Virus record (IMG/VR): IMGVR_UViG_3300025009_000110
Span: 1-60,676 of that record
Strand: one strand, 5' to 3'
Length of the DNA stretch: 60,676 bases
Source of the DNA: a virus
Made by a program: the position numbers and the translations under genes. The notes beneath the pieces are model-generated. The model was given only the letters and a program-made list of their open reading frames with translations, was not told the origin of the DNA and searched no databases. Shown piece by piece: positions 46,473 through 55,349 of this stretch; position 1 is the first letter of the stretch, and each line of letters opens with the position of its first letter.

Positions 46473-47774
46473 TTACGAAGTCAGGACTTCACTTGTTGCT
46501 GCGGCGGAAAGAGTCGCAGGTGCAGATGCCGGTTTCGGTGCCGTGAGGCCAGCAACCAGCGGTGCGGTAATGCTTGCCGGGATGGTGGGCGGCGTGACTT
46601 TATGGCTGTCGAAGCCAGTCAGGGCAGCTCTATCCCAGGTGCCTACGGTTGCGTCGGTGAAGGTTGCAGCTCCATCAACTCCATCAACATCATCGGTGTT
46701 CGCAGTCCAGCCAGCTCCGAGCAGGTTCTGGATTACCAGTTTTGCAACGGGACAGAACATTGACGGCAGTTGGTCGGCGATTATATCGAGTGCGGCGTCG
46801 GCTGCAGCGGCGTCGGCATGGGTCATTGCGCTCACAGTACCGGCGATGCCGTTCGAGGCCAAGGCGTAGGTTGCGTTCTGGGCCAGGTTCGTGACAATGA
46901 GCCATCCGCCGTATTGCGACTGGCCGATTGTGTCAGCGTCGTCAAAGGTCTTGTCGGCCTCTGCGGCGATCTGGGCGATCCTCACACCGTTCAGCATGAC
47001 GTCTTTGGTGCCAGTTGAGTAGCGTTCCGGGGTAGTACCCACGGCAGTGGCTGCGCCGTTCGCTATGGTCAAGCCAGTGGCCTTCTTGGGGGCGTTCTGG
47101 ACCTTGTATACCACACCAGTGGCGGTGCCGCCGCTCGTGTTCGTGGTGCCGATATTGAATCCACCAGCGCCTGCGTCGGTCACGGTGAAGTAGCCGATGA
47201 CTGCGGTGTTGGCGGTCGGTGCGACTGCGGACAGACACAGGAGGGCGTCCTCGGCATTGTCGAATGCCATCTGTGCGCCAGTGTCCTGGGTCGTTACGGC
47301 CCCTGTTCTGTCGATCAGAATTCGCCATGCGCCATATTTGTTCTGGACGATATCGCCAGAGTCTTCGAGCGTGATAGTGGTGTCGAGGGTGGCGTAATAT
47401 TCCTGGCCACCGATACGATACCGGACATTCCCGGAGCCGAGAAGTGTTACTGCAGCGGTTCCAGCGATACCGAAGTCGCCACCAATCACCCCATCTGCCA
47501 TATTGAACGAAACAATATTACCCATGACGTCGCTGTCCGCGTCAACCTCGGTCATCCAGGTTACGGCGGTAGCATGGTCGTCATGCAGCTCCTCGATAAG
47601 GGTTTCAGCCCCGTCTGCAGCGGTCTTGAACGTGGCATGGTCGGTGCGAAGCTCGTTTGCCACGGTTCGCAGAGCGTCCAGCTCGGTCTTAATCGACTCC
47701 CAGATTTTTCTGATATGAAAGGCGTCGGCGATGTTTGCCAGGCTCGACGCTCTTTTTTTGATACTCTCAGCCAT
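46473..47774 (-). CDS. Capsid-associated modular protein, two modules, 433 aa
   Basis: After a helical N-terminus (IKTELDALRTVANELRTDHATF) the protein contains two beta-rich modules with the same plan: a VRYRIGGQEYYA-type entry, QNKYGAWRILIDRTG or QSQYGGWLIVTNLAQN, an Ala-rich helix (AEDALLCL, AAADAALDIIADQL) and a CPVAKLVIQ-type strand. The C-terminus is Ala/Pro/Thr-rich. Placed right after the capsid gene, it is a good candidate for a head decoration or head-fibre protein. Confidence 0.65.
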   Translation of the reverse strand: MAESIKKRASSLANIADAFHIRKIWESIKTELDALRTVANELRTDHATFKTAADGAETLIEELHDDHATAVTWMTEVDADSDVMGNIVSFNMADGVIGGDFGIAGTAAVTLLGSGNVRYRIGGQEYYATLDTTITLEDSGDIVQNKYGAWRILIDRTGAVTTQDTGAQMAFDNAEDALLCLSAVAPTANTAVIGYFTVTDAGAGGFNIGTTNTSGGTATGVVYKVQNAPKKATGLTIANGAATAVGTTPERYSTGTKDVMLNGVRIAQIAAEADKTFDDADTIGQSQYGGWLIVTNLAQNATYALASNGIAGTVSAMTHADAAAADAALDIIADQLPSMFCPVAKLVIQNLLGAGWTANTDDVDGVDGAATFTDATVGTWDRAALTGFDSHKVTPPTIPASITAPLVAGLTAPKPASAPATLSAAATSEVLTS

Positions 47775-47862
47775 TTTCGTTTACCTCTCAAAGGTTTAAT
47801 GTCCGCTACTGACCAAGCTCGTCAAAACTTGGTCAGAGCTTAGTCAGTTACGCGGTCAGATC

Positions 47863-48894
47863 TTACAGGTCGGTTACGCCAGACTCGAAGCGGACGAACC
47901 AGTTCTCGTTGGCCCGTACCGGCGCATACCAGAAGTCAGCACCAACATACCCGAAGGTTCCGCTGGGGTTCGCATGACTCTTCTGGCTGGGCGGCAGATA
48001 GGTCGGAGAGATGGAAGTCTTGCCATGACCCTTGAGGGATACGTGGCCCCATGCCTCCTCGGCGATGACAAGCCAAGGGTAGACGTCAACGGCTGCGGAA
48101 CTGTTCTTCATCCCGTTAAGGGTGGCAGATCCAGCGGCCAGGAAAGGACGGAGCAGGGCCGAGCTTACGAACCGGAATTCCTCGCATGCACCGAATTCCC
48201 TGTCGTGTACCGGCTTGATCGCGGTGCCGTACTTGATGCGGTCGGTGAAGTTCGGGAGATCCCGGACGTCAGCGGCGCAGTCGGTATGACAGAAGACGAC
48301 GAAGCAGGGGGCGACACCGGTCGTACCGAAGTTCGGACCCGGTTTGATGGAAGTCGTCACCTTGGCACCCAGGTTGTTCTCCAGGGTACGGGTAATGGAC
48401 CGGAGTTTGCTGATGGAGATCGCGGTGTTAACTGCTCCACGGCTGGACCCGTTCGCGTACACGACGGTCGTTCCTGCCTTGAATTCGCCAAATGCGACGA
48501 GTTCGGCAACCTCACCCATGGTCTTCCCGGTGAGCATTTTCATGTCGTTCGGGATGTCATCCTCGTACATCAAAGCGGCCTTGGAGGTCAGTTTGAAGAG
48601 GACGGCGTACTGCTTCAGGGTGACAGAGACGTCGGTGTAGCTGATGGTCGAAGGAGTCGGAATGGCACCCTCTGCCAACAGGAAGTCGGTGGCGGTGATA
48701 TTGGCGATACCGTTCGCAGCCATGTTGTACGGGTCAACTCGACGGAAGACGAGAGTCTCGGTCTTATTGAGCGGCATTTCTTTCTGCATACCGAAAGATC
48801 CCAACACAAAGTAAGGTTCGGCATACTTCAGCATTTCGAGTTCTGCTCGAATCAGGTTCCTGCTCGGAACAAGAGAATAGGTTTGAGTGGCCAT
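47863..48894 (-). CDS. Major capsid protein, N4-gp56 family
   Basis: The 343-residue product starts MATQTYSLVPSRNLIRAE and continues with EMLKYAEPYFVLGSFG and KTETLVFRRVDPYN, the N-terminal signature of the N4-gp56 family of HK97-fold capsid proteins. Downstream segments (EGAIPTPSTISYTDVSVTLKQY, DRKRIKYG-like FTDRIKYGTA) fit the family as well. Hundreds of copies would form the head. It lies next to the scaffold gene and has a strong GGGGGAAATAAGCA in front. Confidence 0.93.
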   Translation of the reverse strand: MATQTYSLVPSRNLIRAELEMLKYAEPYFVLGSFGMQKEMPLNKTETLVFRRVDPYNMAANGIANITATDFLLAEGAIPTPSTISYTDVSVTLKQYAVLFKLTSKAALMYEDDIPNDMKMLTGKTMGEVAELVAFGEFKAGTTVVYANGSSRGAVNTAISISKLRSITRTLENNLGAKVTTSIKPGPNFGTTGVAPCFVVFCHTDCAADVRDLPNFTDRIKYGTAIKPVHDREFGACEEFRFVSSALLRPFLAAGSATLNGMKNSSAAVDVYPWLVIAEEAWGHVSLKGHGKTSISPTYLPPSQKSHANPSGTFGYVGADFWYAPVRANENWFVRFESGVTDL

Positions 48895-48897
48895 TGC

Positions 48898-49803
48898 TTA
48901 TTTCCCCCAAATTTGTTTGGATACATAATCGCGGTATTCCGCCTCGGTCATGTCAGCCTCGGATTTTTGTTTCACTGCCGTGGTGGTGCGTTTATTTTCG
49001 GCGGCTAAGGCCAGCCGATCTTGTCGCTCCTTCGCGGTATTCGGCAGCGCTGCGGCTTTCGCCTTGTACGCTGTGTACTCGTCAAGGAGGTCGATACCAT
49101 CCAGGGCATCAAATGAACCAAATTTCGCTTTCATCTCGGGAGACTGAGTCTGTAGCCACGGCTCGAAGGTCGGCTCCTTAATCAATGCGACATGGTTCTT
49201 ATACTTGCTACGGAGAAGCTTTAGCTCGAATCCGAGCTGCTGTTTGTTCAGGCGTTCCTCGAAGTTGGTGTTCATCTCGTCACGCATCTTCTGGACTTCC
49301 TCCATCGACATCCCGACCGGGCCAGCACCTGAGGTGGTGGCAATCAGAATCTCTTTGAAAGCGTTTGCGTGATCCGGGAAGTCTTCGCTGAATACCTTAA
49401 ATCCAGCATTGCTCGCCAGGGCGGCTTCTACATCTTGTCTGGTTGGTTGTTTTGCAGCCGGGAATGCGGCCTTCATATCCCGAAGCCTGTTATCAATTCC
49501 ACCAACCCGATTTTCGGCCTGTTTCAACCGTTCGCCGAAAGCGTCAAACCCGCCAAGTCTGGACTGGATACTCTCAATCGCCTGGCGAAGGACTGGTGCA
49601 ACACCCTCCCACGGATCTGCCTCTTTTTCCTGCTCTGCTTTCTTGGCTGCTTCGAGAGCTGCGGCATCTTCCTCACTGGCGGCTTCTGCAGGCGGCAGCG
49701 TTTCAATACCCTCGGCTCCTTCGAAAACTTCCTTATTCAGTTCATTCCGGAGGTCGATCTCTTCTTGTGACATTTGCGGTACTACGGTTTCTTCTTCGAA
49801 CAT
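48898..49803 (-). CDS. Scaffolding protein, 301 aa
   Basis: An acidic N-terminal third (EEEIDL, EGAEGIETLPPAEAASEED), a long coiled coil in the middle (GERLKQAENRVGGIDNRLRDM) and a more basic, helical C-terminus (EYRDYVSKQIWGK) give the typical scaffold layout, and the gene directly precedes the capsid gene. Scaffold guides procapsid assembly and leaves before or during packaging. Assignment is by composition and position. Confidence 0.75.
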   Translation of the reverse strand: MFEEETVVPQMSQEEIDLRNELNKEVFEGAEGIETLPPAEAASEEDAAALEAAKKAEQEKEADPWEGVAPVLRQAIESIQSRLGGFDAFGERLKQAENRVGGIDNRLRDMKAAFPAAKQPTRQDVEAALASNAGFKVFSEDFPDHANAFKEILIATTSGAGPVGMSMEEVQKMRDEMNTNFEERLNKQQLGFELKLLRSKYKNHVALIKEPTFEPWLQTQSPEMKAKFGSFDALDGIDLLDEYTAYKAKAAALPNTAKERQDRLALAAENKRTTTAVKQKSEADMTEAEYRDYVSKQIWGK

Positions 49804-49830
49804 TGGATTGCTCCTCTTCCCGGCAGCGGC

Positions 49831-50094
49831 TTAAAAGTCCTGACGGATAGTTTGTGGGCGCTTTGCGCGGCCTTTTCTTACCTTCTCAGGTATCTTCAAC
49901 AGTTGCTTTAACAGCTTGACCTCTCCACGAATGGCGGCGGTTTGATCCGGCGTATTGCGGAAAGAATCGTTTCGCTTCCTTGTGTCGGCCAGGAGGGATT
50001 CGAGCATCTCCTTCATTGCGGCCCACGTCTGGGAATTCTCGTCAAAGTATGCGGGAATTACCAGCTCAACTTCTTGGTTGTCGATATCGATCAT
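49831..50094 (-). CDS. Hypothetical protein between portal and scaffold, 87 aa
   Basis: A small protein with an acidic N-terminus and basic C-terminus (KVRKGRAKRPQTIRQ). Its ATG overlaps the stop codon of the portal gene (ATGA), so it is coupled to portal translation. No family recognised; a small head-assembly factor is likely from position. Confidence 0.6.
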   Translation of the reverse strand: MIDIDNQEVELVIPAYFDENSQTWAAMKEMLESLLADTRKRNDSFRNTPDQTAAIRGEVKLLKQLLKIPEKVRKGRAKRPQTIRQDF

Positions 50095-52610
50095 CTCGGG
50101 TAAGCCTCACCAACTGGTGCTCTTCCTGGGGGTTCGGTCGGCGGAGTGGCAACCTGCGGGGTAGCGACACGCTCTTCAGTTCGCTCTACCCGGCGCTCGT
50201 TCATCTCTTCCGCTCGTTCCTCTTTCGAATCCTGTCGGCCTTCCTGGCGCTCCTGCCTGGAGTCCTCTCTGCCGTTCTGGGCCAGTTTCCACTGCATATT
50301 CATCCCCTCACCGCCAAGGGCCAGCTGGACCTTAAGGTTATCGAGGTTGATGTTCCGTTTCTCGGCATACTCCATCATCTTGATCTGGAGGTCGGCTTGC
50401 TTCATAGCCGCTTCATGCTGTCTCTCTTTGTCGGCCTCAGTGGACTTGAAGGCCATCTCTGCCTCGGCTTGCTGCTGCTTAAGCATGGCTACCTGCATAA
50501 GGCTGTCGGCCCGTACCTGCGCAACCTGTAGCTGGATCTGGTCAGGACTCGGCGGTCCTTGTGGCTGCTGCTCACCCTCTGCCGGTTGATCCTTGATAAT
50601 GTCCAGGTGGCTGGCTGAGTAGAACAGCTCGATAGCCTTGTCCCAGTCGGTCTTCCTGTTGATGTCAGGGTCTGCTTTCAGCTGGAAGATCTGGAGGATC
50701 TGCTGACGCATCTGGTCTTTCTCGTACAGGACCGAAGCGCCACGTGGATCAACGTCGAGGTCTTCCTTGATCGAATCGTCCTCATGGTATTGCATCTCGA
50801 AATCGTACCATCTCCGAAGGTGCGGAGTGGTTACCTGGTCATCCCATCGCTTCACTTTGGAGCGGAAGGTGACGTTCGAGGAGTCAACCACGATATTGGT
50901 GGCACCGAGAGTGTCGGGTGCCTCTTTGGCCTCACCCTGGAATATGGTTGGCGTGGCCGTCATCAAGTCGATGAATTTCAGGGCCAGCTCAAGCATGGCT
51001 TGAAGGGGGGCTTGATTGTTCTCTACCTGGACCTGGGTAATGGCTTTGCGGATATCGTCAAGGTCCGTCTCGCCGTCCCATCTCCACAACTTCTTGCCGC
51101 TGATCTCCCAGACGCCATCGTCAGGCTCAAGGCCCATGATCGCGATATTCGCGCCCGCAGAGTCACCGGCATTGTCGCACATCTGCCGCCATACGGCATT
51201 GATGATACGCTGTGCCCACATGATCTTGATCGGCTCGCCAGCTCCCCACGGGACATCAGAGATATTGGTCCAGGTGAAGAAGTCGTAGGGAAGATCGCCA
51301 GTGTCAAGCAGATTCAGCGTTGCCTTTACGGGGCGGTCGTTGATAAATACTATCCTGGCCGATACCGGTCTGCCGACAGGACAGGTGCAGCCCAACAGCT
51401 CCATGTACTCGCGCCTGACCTCTCCGTTGTACTCCCATAGGTCATACACCTCGCCCAGGTTTGCATTCTCTTCCTGGATCTTCATGTAGTTGCCGTGCTG
51501 GTCATAGGTGACCATGATTCGTTTCGGCTCCTCTTCGAGCACTGACTCAAGCTGCTTGGTGCTGTAGCCTGGCAGTCCGATGAGGCGCTGCACATCTCGG
51601 GGGCGGATCGTGTCCTTTTCCCAGATGTAAGATCCCTTGCTCGGATCTCCCTTGCAGTCTGCGGAAGGGTACACATTCCACGGGCTTACTGATAGAGAGA
51701 TCGGCTTATTGTCTTCCTTATACTCCAGGTTCCTGACCCACACAGGAGGTCCGTTCTCGACGTTCGGATTCGCTGATTGCTCGCGCTTCCATACCTTCTT
51801 GAGCTTGCGGGAGATACACGGTCCTTTCAGGATGCCGGTGCCAAGGTTGACGGCGTTCTCCATGACCTTACGTTCTTCGCTATTGAAGCTGCACTCGGTC
51901 AGGGCGTCGTGGACAACCTTCTCCATACCGGCCATTGCCTTCTCGGCCTTCACCTTGATCGCCTTTGCGACCTGGTCCATGTTCGCCTGCTGGCCGTTCG
52001 TCATTTTAACCGGCTGACCGCCTGACGTGGCCATACGCAGATCCCCAACCATCTTCATGACCTCGGGGTTCGGTGTAACCTTGAATCCCCAGTTCCGATC
52101 CCTAACCGGAAGGAGGATGTCTTCGAAGCGACCGAGCGAAACCTCGCATCGGCCCCTTACCAAATTCATAACGACTCGCGAGCGCCTGACCCCGGTATTC
52201 GGCACGGGGGCGGTTCCCGCAGCGTAGTCGATCATTGCCGGTGCCTGCTCCAGATCCTGGGAGTAGTCGAGCATCTGCTCGCTGATCCTCCACCAGCGCT
52301 CTATTCCGGAATTCGAGCGGTACTGTATAGCCTCTTCCCTGGTCTTGAGGATCGAATGGGCAATGGCCATAATGGCTTCTTGCTGGGCCTCGCTGGCCTC
52401 CTCGTCCTCTATGTCCGGCTCCATCGGATTGTCAGATGGTCCGTGCTCCTGTTCTGGTTCGTACTGACCGGTGGAGTCAACGGCCATTTCCTCATTGTTC
52501 ATGAGGGTTCCGTCTGGCATCTCATGCAGACCGGATTGAGCAAGCAGCCCATCGGCTTCGCGCTGCATCTCTCTCATAACTTTCTTTCGCTCGTTATCTT
52601 CCGGTGTCAT
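50091..52610 (-). CDS. Portal protein, P22-like, 839 aa
   Basis: The protein should form the twelve-fold ring through which DNA enters and leaves the head. The central region shows the pattern of P22-like portals: GNYMKIQEENANLGEVYDLWEY, then RIVFINDRPVKATLNLLDTGDLPYDFFTW and PWGAGEPIKIMWAQRIINAVWRQM. The last 180 residues form a long Gln/Glu/Arg-rich coiled coil (QQAEAEMAFKSTEADKERQHE), probably a barrel. The length is greater than P22's 725 residues. A possible promoter of its own lies at 52641-52668. Confidence 0.85.
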   Translation of the reverse strand: MTPEDNERKKVMREMQREADGLLAQSGLHEMPDGTLMNNEEMAVDSTGQYEPEQEHGPSDNPMEPDIEDEEASEAQQEAIMAIAHSILKTREEAIQYRSNSGIERWWRISEQMLDYSQDLEQAPAMIDYAAGTAPVPNTGVRRSRVVMNLVRGRCEVSLGRFEDILLPVRDRNWGFKVTPNPEVMKMVGDLRMATSGGQPVKMTNGQQANMDQVAKAIKVKAEKAMAGMEKVVHDALTECSFNSEERKVMENAVNLGTGILKGPCISRKLKKVWKREQSANPNVENGPPVWVRNLEYKEDNKPISLSVSPWNVYPSADCKGDPSKGSYIWEKDTIRPRDVQRLIGLPGYSTKQLESVLEEEPKRIMVTYDQHGNYMKIQEENANLGEVYDLWEYNGEVRREYMELLGCTCPVGRPVSARIVFINDRPVKATLNLLDTGDLPYDFFTWTNISDVPWGAGEPIKIMWAQRIINAVWRQMCDNAGDSAGANIAIMGLEPDDGVWEISGKKLWRWDGETDLDDIRKAITQVQVENNQAPLQAMLELALKFIDLMTATPTIFQGEAKEAPDTLGATNIVVDSSNVTFRSKVKRWDDQVTTPHLRRWYDFEMQYHEDDSIKEDLDVDPRGASVLYEKDQMRQQILQIFQLKADPDINRKTDWDKAIELFYSASHLDIIKDQPAEGEQQPQGPPSPDQIQLQVAQVRADSLMQVAMLKQQQAEAEMAFKSTEADKERQHEAAMKQADLQIKMMEYAEKRNINLDNLKVQLALGGEGMNMQWKLAQNGREDSRQERQEGRQDSKEERAEEMNERRVERTEERVATPQVATPPTEPPGRAPVGEAYPR

Positions 52611-52640
52611 ATTGTTCTCGGCATGGATTATGCTATTGCA

Positions 52641-52668
52641 AGAATAGTACTAATTACGTTCATGTCAA
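52641..52668 (-). promoter_or_regulatory. Sigma-70-like promoter ahead of the portal gene
   Basis: On the minus strand TTGACA (52668-52663) is followed after 16 bases by TATTCT (52646-52641), matching 6/6 and 4/6 of the consensus. It lies in a 175-base gap between the HNH gene and the portal gene and would let the head genes be transcribed independently of the inserted HNH gene. Confidence 0.55.
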
Positions 52669-52785
52669 AATTCTAATCACCAGATGGATGATGACAAGGT
52701 TTTATTTGTGAAACTGGCAAGAAAAATGCATGCTGCGAAAGTAGGGCAAAAAAGTAGGTGAAATTTTGCCCTTGATTTGAGGCAA

Positions 52786-53316
52786 TCAGTATTTGTGGGA
52801 GTCGATATAGGCCTTCGCGCTGGACATGGTGTCGCAATCAGCGAACCCAAGACATTGCTCGGCAGCGTAGCGAAGGTAAGCTGCATCGAGTAGGTTCTTG
52901 ACATAGGCCAGGCGAATTTGTTTACCGTTGACTTTTATGTGGACCTGCCACCTGTTGGTTTGCTTGTACCACGATACGCCCTTAATTCCTGACGTATTGT
53001 TTGACAGCATACCGCAATTTCGGGACTGGCATTGCCTCGACGCCTCACGCAAATTGTCTGGTGCATTATTCGTCCTCACCCTATCGCGGTGGTCGATCTC
53101 AAATTCCGAGTCATAGCCGTGGATAAAATACCAAGCCAACCTGTGGGCCTGGACCTTATCTCCGGCGTACTGGATGTAGATATAGCCGTCACTACTGCTG
53201 ACACATCCAGCCGCGCTTCCTGCCAATGCCCTGGAGCTTGTGGTTACTCTCCACGTGAAAACCCCGGTAGTTTCGTTATAGATAAGTACTTCTTTAAATT
53301 TATCCAATATTTTCAT
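52786..53316 (-). CDS. HNH homing endonuclease between terminase and portal
   Basis: The 176-residue product has the standard order: YNETTGVFTWRV, GYIYIQYAGDKVQAHRLAWYF, the HNH core EIDHRDRVRTNNAPDNLR, NNTSGIKGVSWYKQTNRWQV and the tail RYAAEQCLGFADCDT. It is the sister of the 15142-15672 gene. Start 53316 follows AGGAAC. It sits between two essential packaging genes, a classic homing site. A role in packaging cannot be excluded, since other phages place HNH nucleases next to terminase, but the homing-type architecture argues against it. Confidence 0.88.
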   Translation of the reverse strand: MKILDKFKEVLIYNETTGVFTWRVTTSSRALAGSAAGCVSSSDGYIYIQYAGDKVQAHRLAWYFIHGYDSEFEIDHRDRVRTNNAPDNLREASRQCQSRNCGMLSNNTSGIKGVSWYKQTNRWQVHIKVNGKQIRLAYVKNLLDAAYLRYAAEQCLGFADCDTMSSAKAYIDSHKY

Positions 53317-53323
53317 ATAGTTC

Positions 53324-54643
53324 CTAATAACCGACGCCGTCATCGAGCGGCTGACCGTAGCGGGTACGCCTGTTCGGCATCCTCATGGTATGACGCTCTT
53401 CGTTGGTCATCTTCTCGATATTGAGGCAGAGGTAGCGGAAGGAGTCGGCACCGTTGCTGAATTCGTCATGGACCGGGCCTGTCTCGGCGAGGGTCTGCTT
53501 CGACACGTGCCGACGATACCGCTTGAGGCATTCGATAAGCCTTGCGGCCTTCTTCACATCGACGTAGATCCTGGGCATGGTCATGCGGGCGACCTTTATG
53601 CCCTCCTCGATAGAGCGCTCTACGATCTCCTCCCGATCTGGCACGTCCCAGCCAAGTTTGCGAAGGATGTCTGCGGAGGACTTGCCGTTGCTCTTCATAT
53701 CGGCGGCGAAGCCATCATGCGGTAGCCAGAGCCTGCCCCAGTTGTATCGGCGCTCTTTCAGCTCGATAGAGTACGAGTCCCACGTCCTGCGGTTGTCCTC
53801 GATATAGTCAATGATGCGGATCTCGGAGGCGCGGCGTTGTGCCATAATAAGCGCTGTGGTGTCGTTCAGGCCGATGTCGGAGATGACGTGTACCTTCAGG
53901 AAGGGGTCGTATGGAACGTTGCATATACGGCCTTGTCGCAGCATTTCGTCCATCTGCTTGTAGTAGATGGCTCCAGCCACGGCAGGCCTGCAGCGGCCTT
54001 CCCAGATGTTGTCGTAGTCGTCTGGGCGCTTGAGCTTGCACTCCAGGCGATCTGCATTCGATTTTGCGGTGAGGAAGGGATTATCCCGCCAGGTGACATG
54101 AACCACATAATACCGGTCAGGCGTAGCTTCGGTAACGAACCTCTTGTACGTCTCGTCGCTCTCCAGCTCGGGGTTGAAGGTGACCCAGATCTCGGACCCT
54201 TCCTTCCGGATGGTCGGGATTAGGACGTCCCATGACCGCTTACTGACGGCGTGAGCCTCCTCTACCCAGCAGATATCGAATCCCTCGTATGACTTCAGGG
54301 AGGTGATAGTGTGAGTGGCCAGTCCCTCGAATGCAAAGATCGTACCATTCTGGCCGACAATCCTGTCACGGAACGGGGTATAGAACCAGTCCAGGCCAAG
54401 TAGGCGGATCTGGTCTTTGAGTAGCTGGTATACCGATTCGTCAATGGAGTTCTGGACTTCACGAGTACAGAGGATACGCTTCTCCTCGGCGTAGCCTATG
54501 ACAACGAGAGCGCGGGCGAAGCTCCAGGACTTGGCGCTTGACCGTCCACCTTTGGCTACCTTGAAGTCCTTGGGGTGAAACAGGAAGAGGAATTTGTCCG
54601 GGATATCCAGGACAAGATCTCTTTGTGAATACGTCTTGATCAT
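53324..54643 (-). CDS. terL: Terminase large subunit
   Basis: The ATPase-nuclease motor that cuts and packages DNA. Walker A is the variant GGRSSAKSWS (residues 32-41), Walker B with the catalytic acid is DICWVEEAH (123-131), and the coupling motif WVTFNPE follows. In the C-terminal RNase-H-like nuclease, Asp in ISDIGLND, Asp in LPHDGFAADMKS and Asp in SNGADSFRYL are the expected ligands. The length of 439 residues is normal. The start has no ribosome binding site and nearly coincides with the predicted transcription start (see findings). Confidence 0.95.
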   Translation of the reverse strand: MIKTYSQRDLVLDIPDKFLFLFHPKDFKVAKGGRSSAKSWSFARALVVIGYAEEKRILCTREVQNSIDESVYQLLKDQIRLLGLDWFYTPFRDRIVGQNGTIFAFEGLATHTITSLKSYEGFDICWVEEAHAVSKRSWDVLIPTIRKEGSEIWVTFNPELESDETYKRFVTEATPDRYYVVHVTWRDNPFLTAKSNADRLECKLKRPDDYDNIWEGRCRPAVAGAIYYKQMDEMLRQGRICNVPYDPFLKVHVISDIGLNDTTALIMAQRRASEIRIIDYIEDNRRTWDSYSIELKERRYNWGRLWLPHDGFAADMKSNGKSSADILRKLGWDVPDREEIVERSIEEGIKVARMTMPRIYVDVKKAARLIECLKRYRRHVSKQTLAETGPVHDEFSNGADSFRYLCLNIEKMTNEERHTMRMPNRRTRYGQPLDDGVGY

Positions 54644-54650
54644 ACCGGAA

Positions 54651-54679
54651 AATATATGGCATGCTTATTGCTAGGTCAA
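54651..54679 (-). promoter_or_regulatory. Sigma-70 promoter for the terminase/structural operon
   Basis: On the minus strand TTGACC (54679-54674) is followed after 17 bases by TATATT (54656-54651), matching 5/6 at each box. Transcription should begin near 54644, only about a base before the terminase ATG at 54643. It directly follows a terminator. Confidence 0.75.
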
Positions 54680-54685
54680 TAAAAA

Positions 54686-54728
54686 AACCCACTTGAGCCG
54701 GTTCCAGGTAAGTTGGCTCAAGTGGGTT
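54686..54728 (-). terminator. Rho-independent terminator upstream of the terminase gene
   Basis: AACCCACTTGAGCC pairs with GGCTCAAGTGGGTT in a 14-bp stem, and on the minus strand it is followed by a TTTTTTT run. It ends transcription of the 60517-54799 run, separating it from the structural operon whose promoter begins 7 bases downstream. Confidence 0.9.
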
Positions 54729-54798
54729 AAACGGCTACCAGGTTGTGAGCCTGGTATTCGCCGGATCTCTGGTGTTGCCATCAACACCTATGGGGCAT

Positions 54799-55188
54799 TC
54801 ACATTTGTTCTGTCGACGGACGCTTCTCCGGAATCTGGCTGGGGAAGGAGGGCGGCTCCTTCTCTTTCTCCTGGATCTCGAATCCCTTCTGCAGGAGGTA
54901 GAATTGGACCTGGGCCTTTATCGCTTCCTCCTGACGCACCCTTCCGGCGTTAATGGCTACGCGCTGCATCTCGAACGCGTCGTGGCTGGCCTTATCCTGG
55001 AGGGCAACCTGGTTAGCGTAGTGGCCTCCCTGCAGAGCGATGGAGTTTCTGTTATTCATTTCTGTGATGCCTACCGCGCACAGGCAGGCGATTACGAATG
55101 CTACGAACAATAGTACCGTTCTGGCTCGCTGCTCCAGTACCTTCGCCATAATATCGTCTGCGATATCCGGATAATCCGCTCTATTCAT
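54799..55188 (-). CDS. Membrane-anchored protein, 129 aa
   Basis: ATG 55188 follows GAAGGAGG. Residues 25-45 are a strong membrane span (TVLLFVAFVIACLCAVGIT), followed by a helical, charged domain and a Pro/Glu-rich C-terminus (EKEKEPPSFPSQIPEKRP). The plan, one N-terminal anchor and a periplasmic coiled coil with proline-rich end, resembles an inner-membrane spanin (Rz-like). If so the lipoprotein at 1969-2535 could be its partner, but this is inference. Confidence 0.6.
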   Translation of the reverse strand: MNRADYPDIADDIMAKVLEQRARTVLLFVAFVIACLCAVGITEMNNRNSIALQGGHYANQVALQDKASHDAFEMQRVAINAGRVRQEEAIKAQVQFYLLQKGFEIQEKEKEPPSFPSQIPEKRPSTEQM

Positions 55189-55348
55189 TTCTTGCCTCCT
55201 TCCTGGCAATGTCAACCCCGAGAATCAGCGGCCAAACTATCGCAGAGGCAATAGCCCTGGCACCGAGACTCGCGGGGTTGTATTCTTCCTGACCGGCGAT
55301 ATATCCGAATGTGAACATAGCGCCGATAACCCAGATCATGATTCTCAT
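55181..55348 (-). CDS. Two-span membrane protein, holin candidate, 55 aa
   Basis: This short frame starts at ATG 55348, overlapping the stop region of the upstream gene, and overlaps the following membrane protein gene by 8 bases. It has two hydrophobic stretches (residues 3-18 and 33-46) with a short loop (QEEYNPASLGAR) and a charged C-terminus, the plan of a class II holin. Its position directly before a spanin-like gene supports a lysis role. Ribosome binding site weak. Confidence 0.55.
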   Translation of the reverse strand: MRIMIWVIGAMFTFGYIAGQEEYNPASLGARAIASAIVWPLILGVDIARKEARNE

Positions 55349-55349
55349 G

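Noticed and set aside
47974-49008. Long plus-strand open frame (344 codons) opposite the capsid gene
   Set aside because: It is antisense to the clearly coding capsid gene, has no ribosome binding site or family resemblance, and arises from the codon usage of the true gene.
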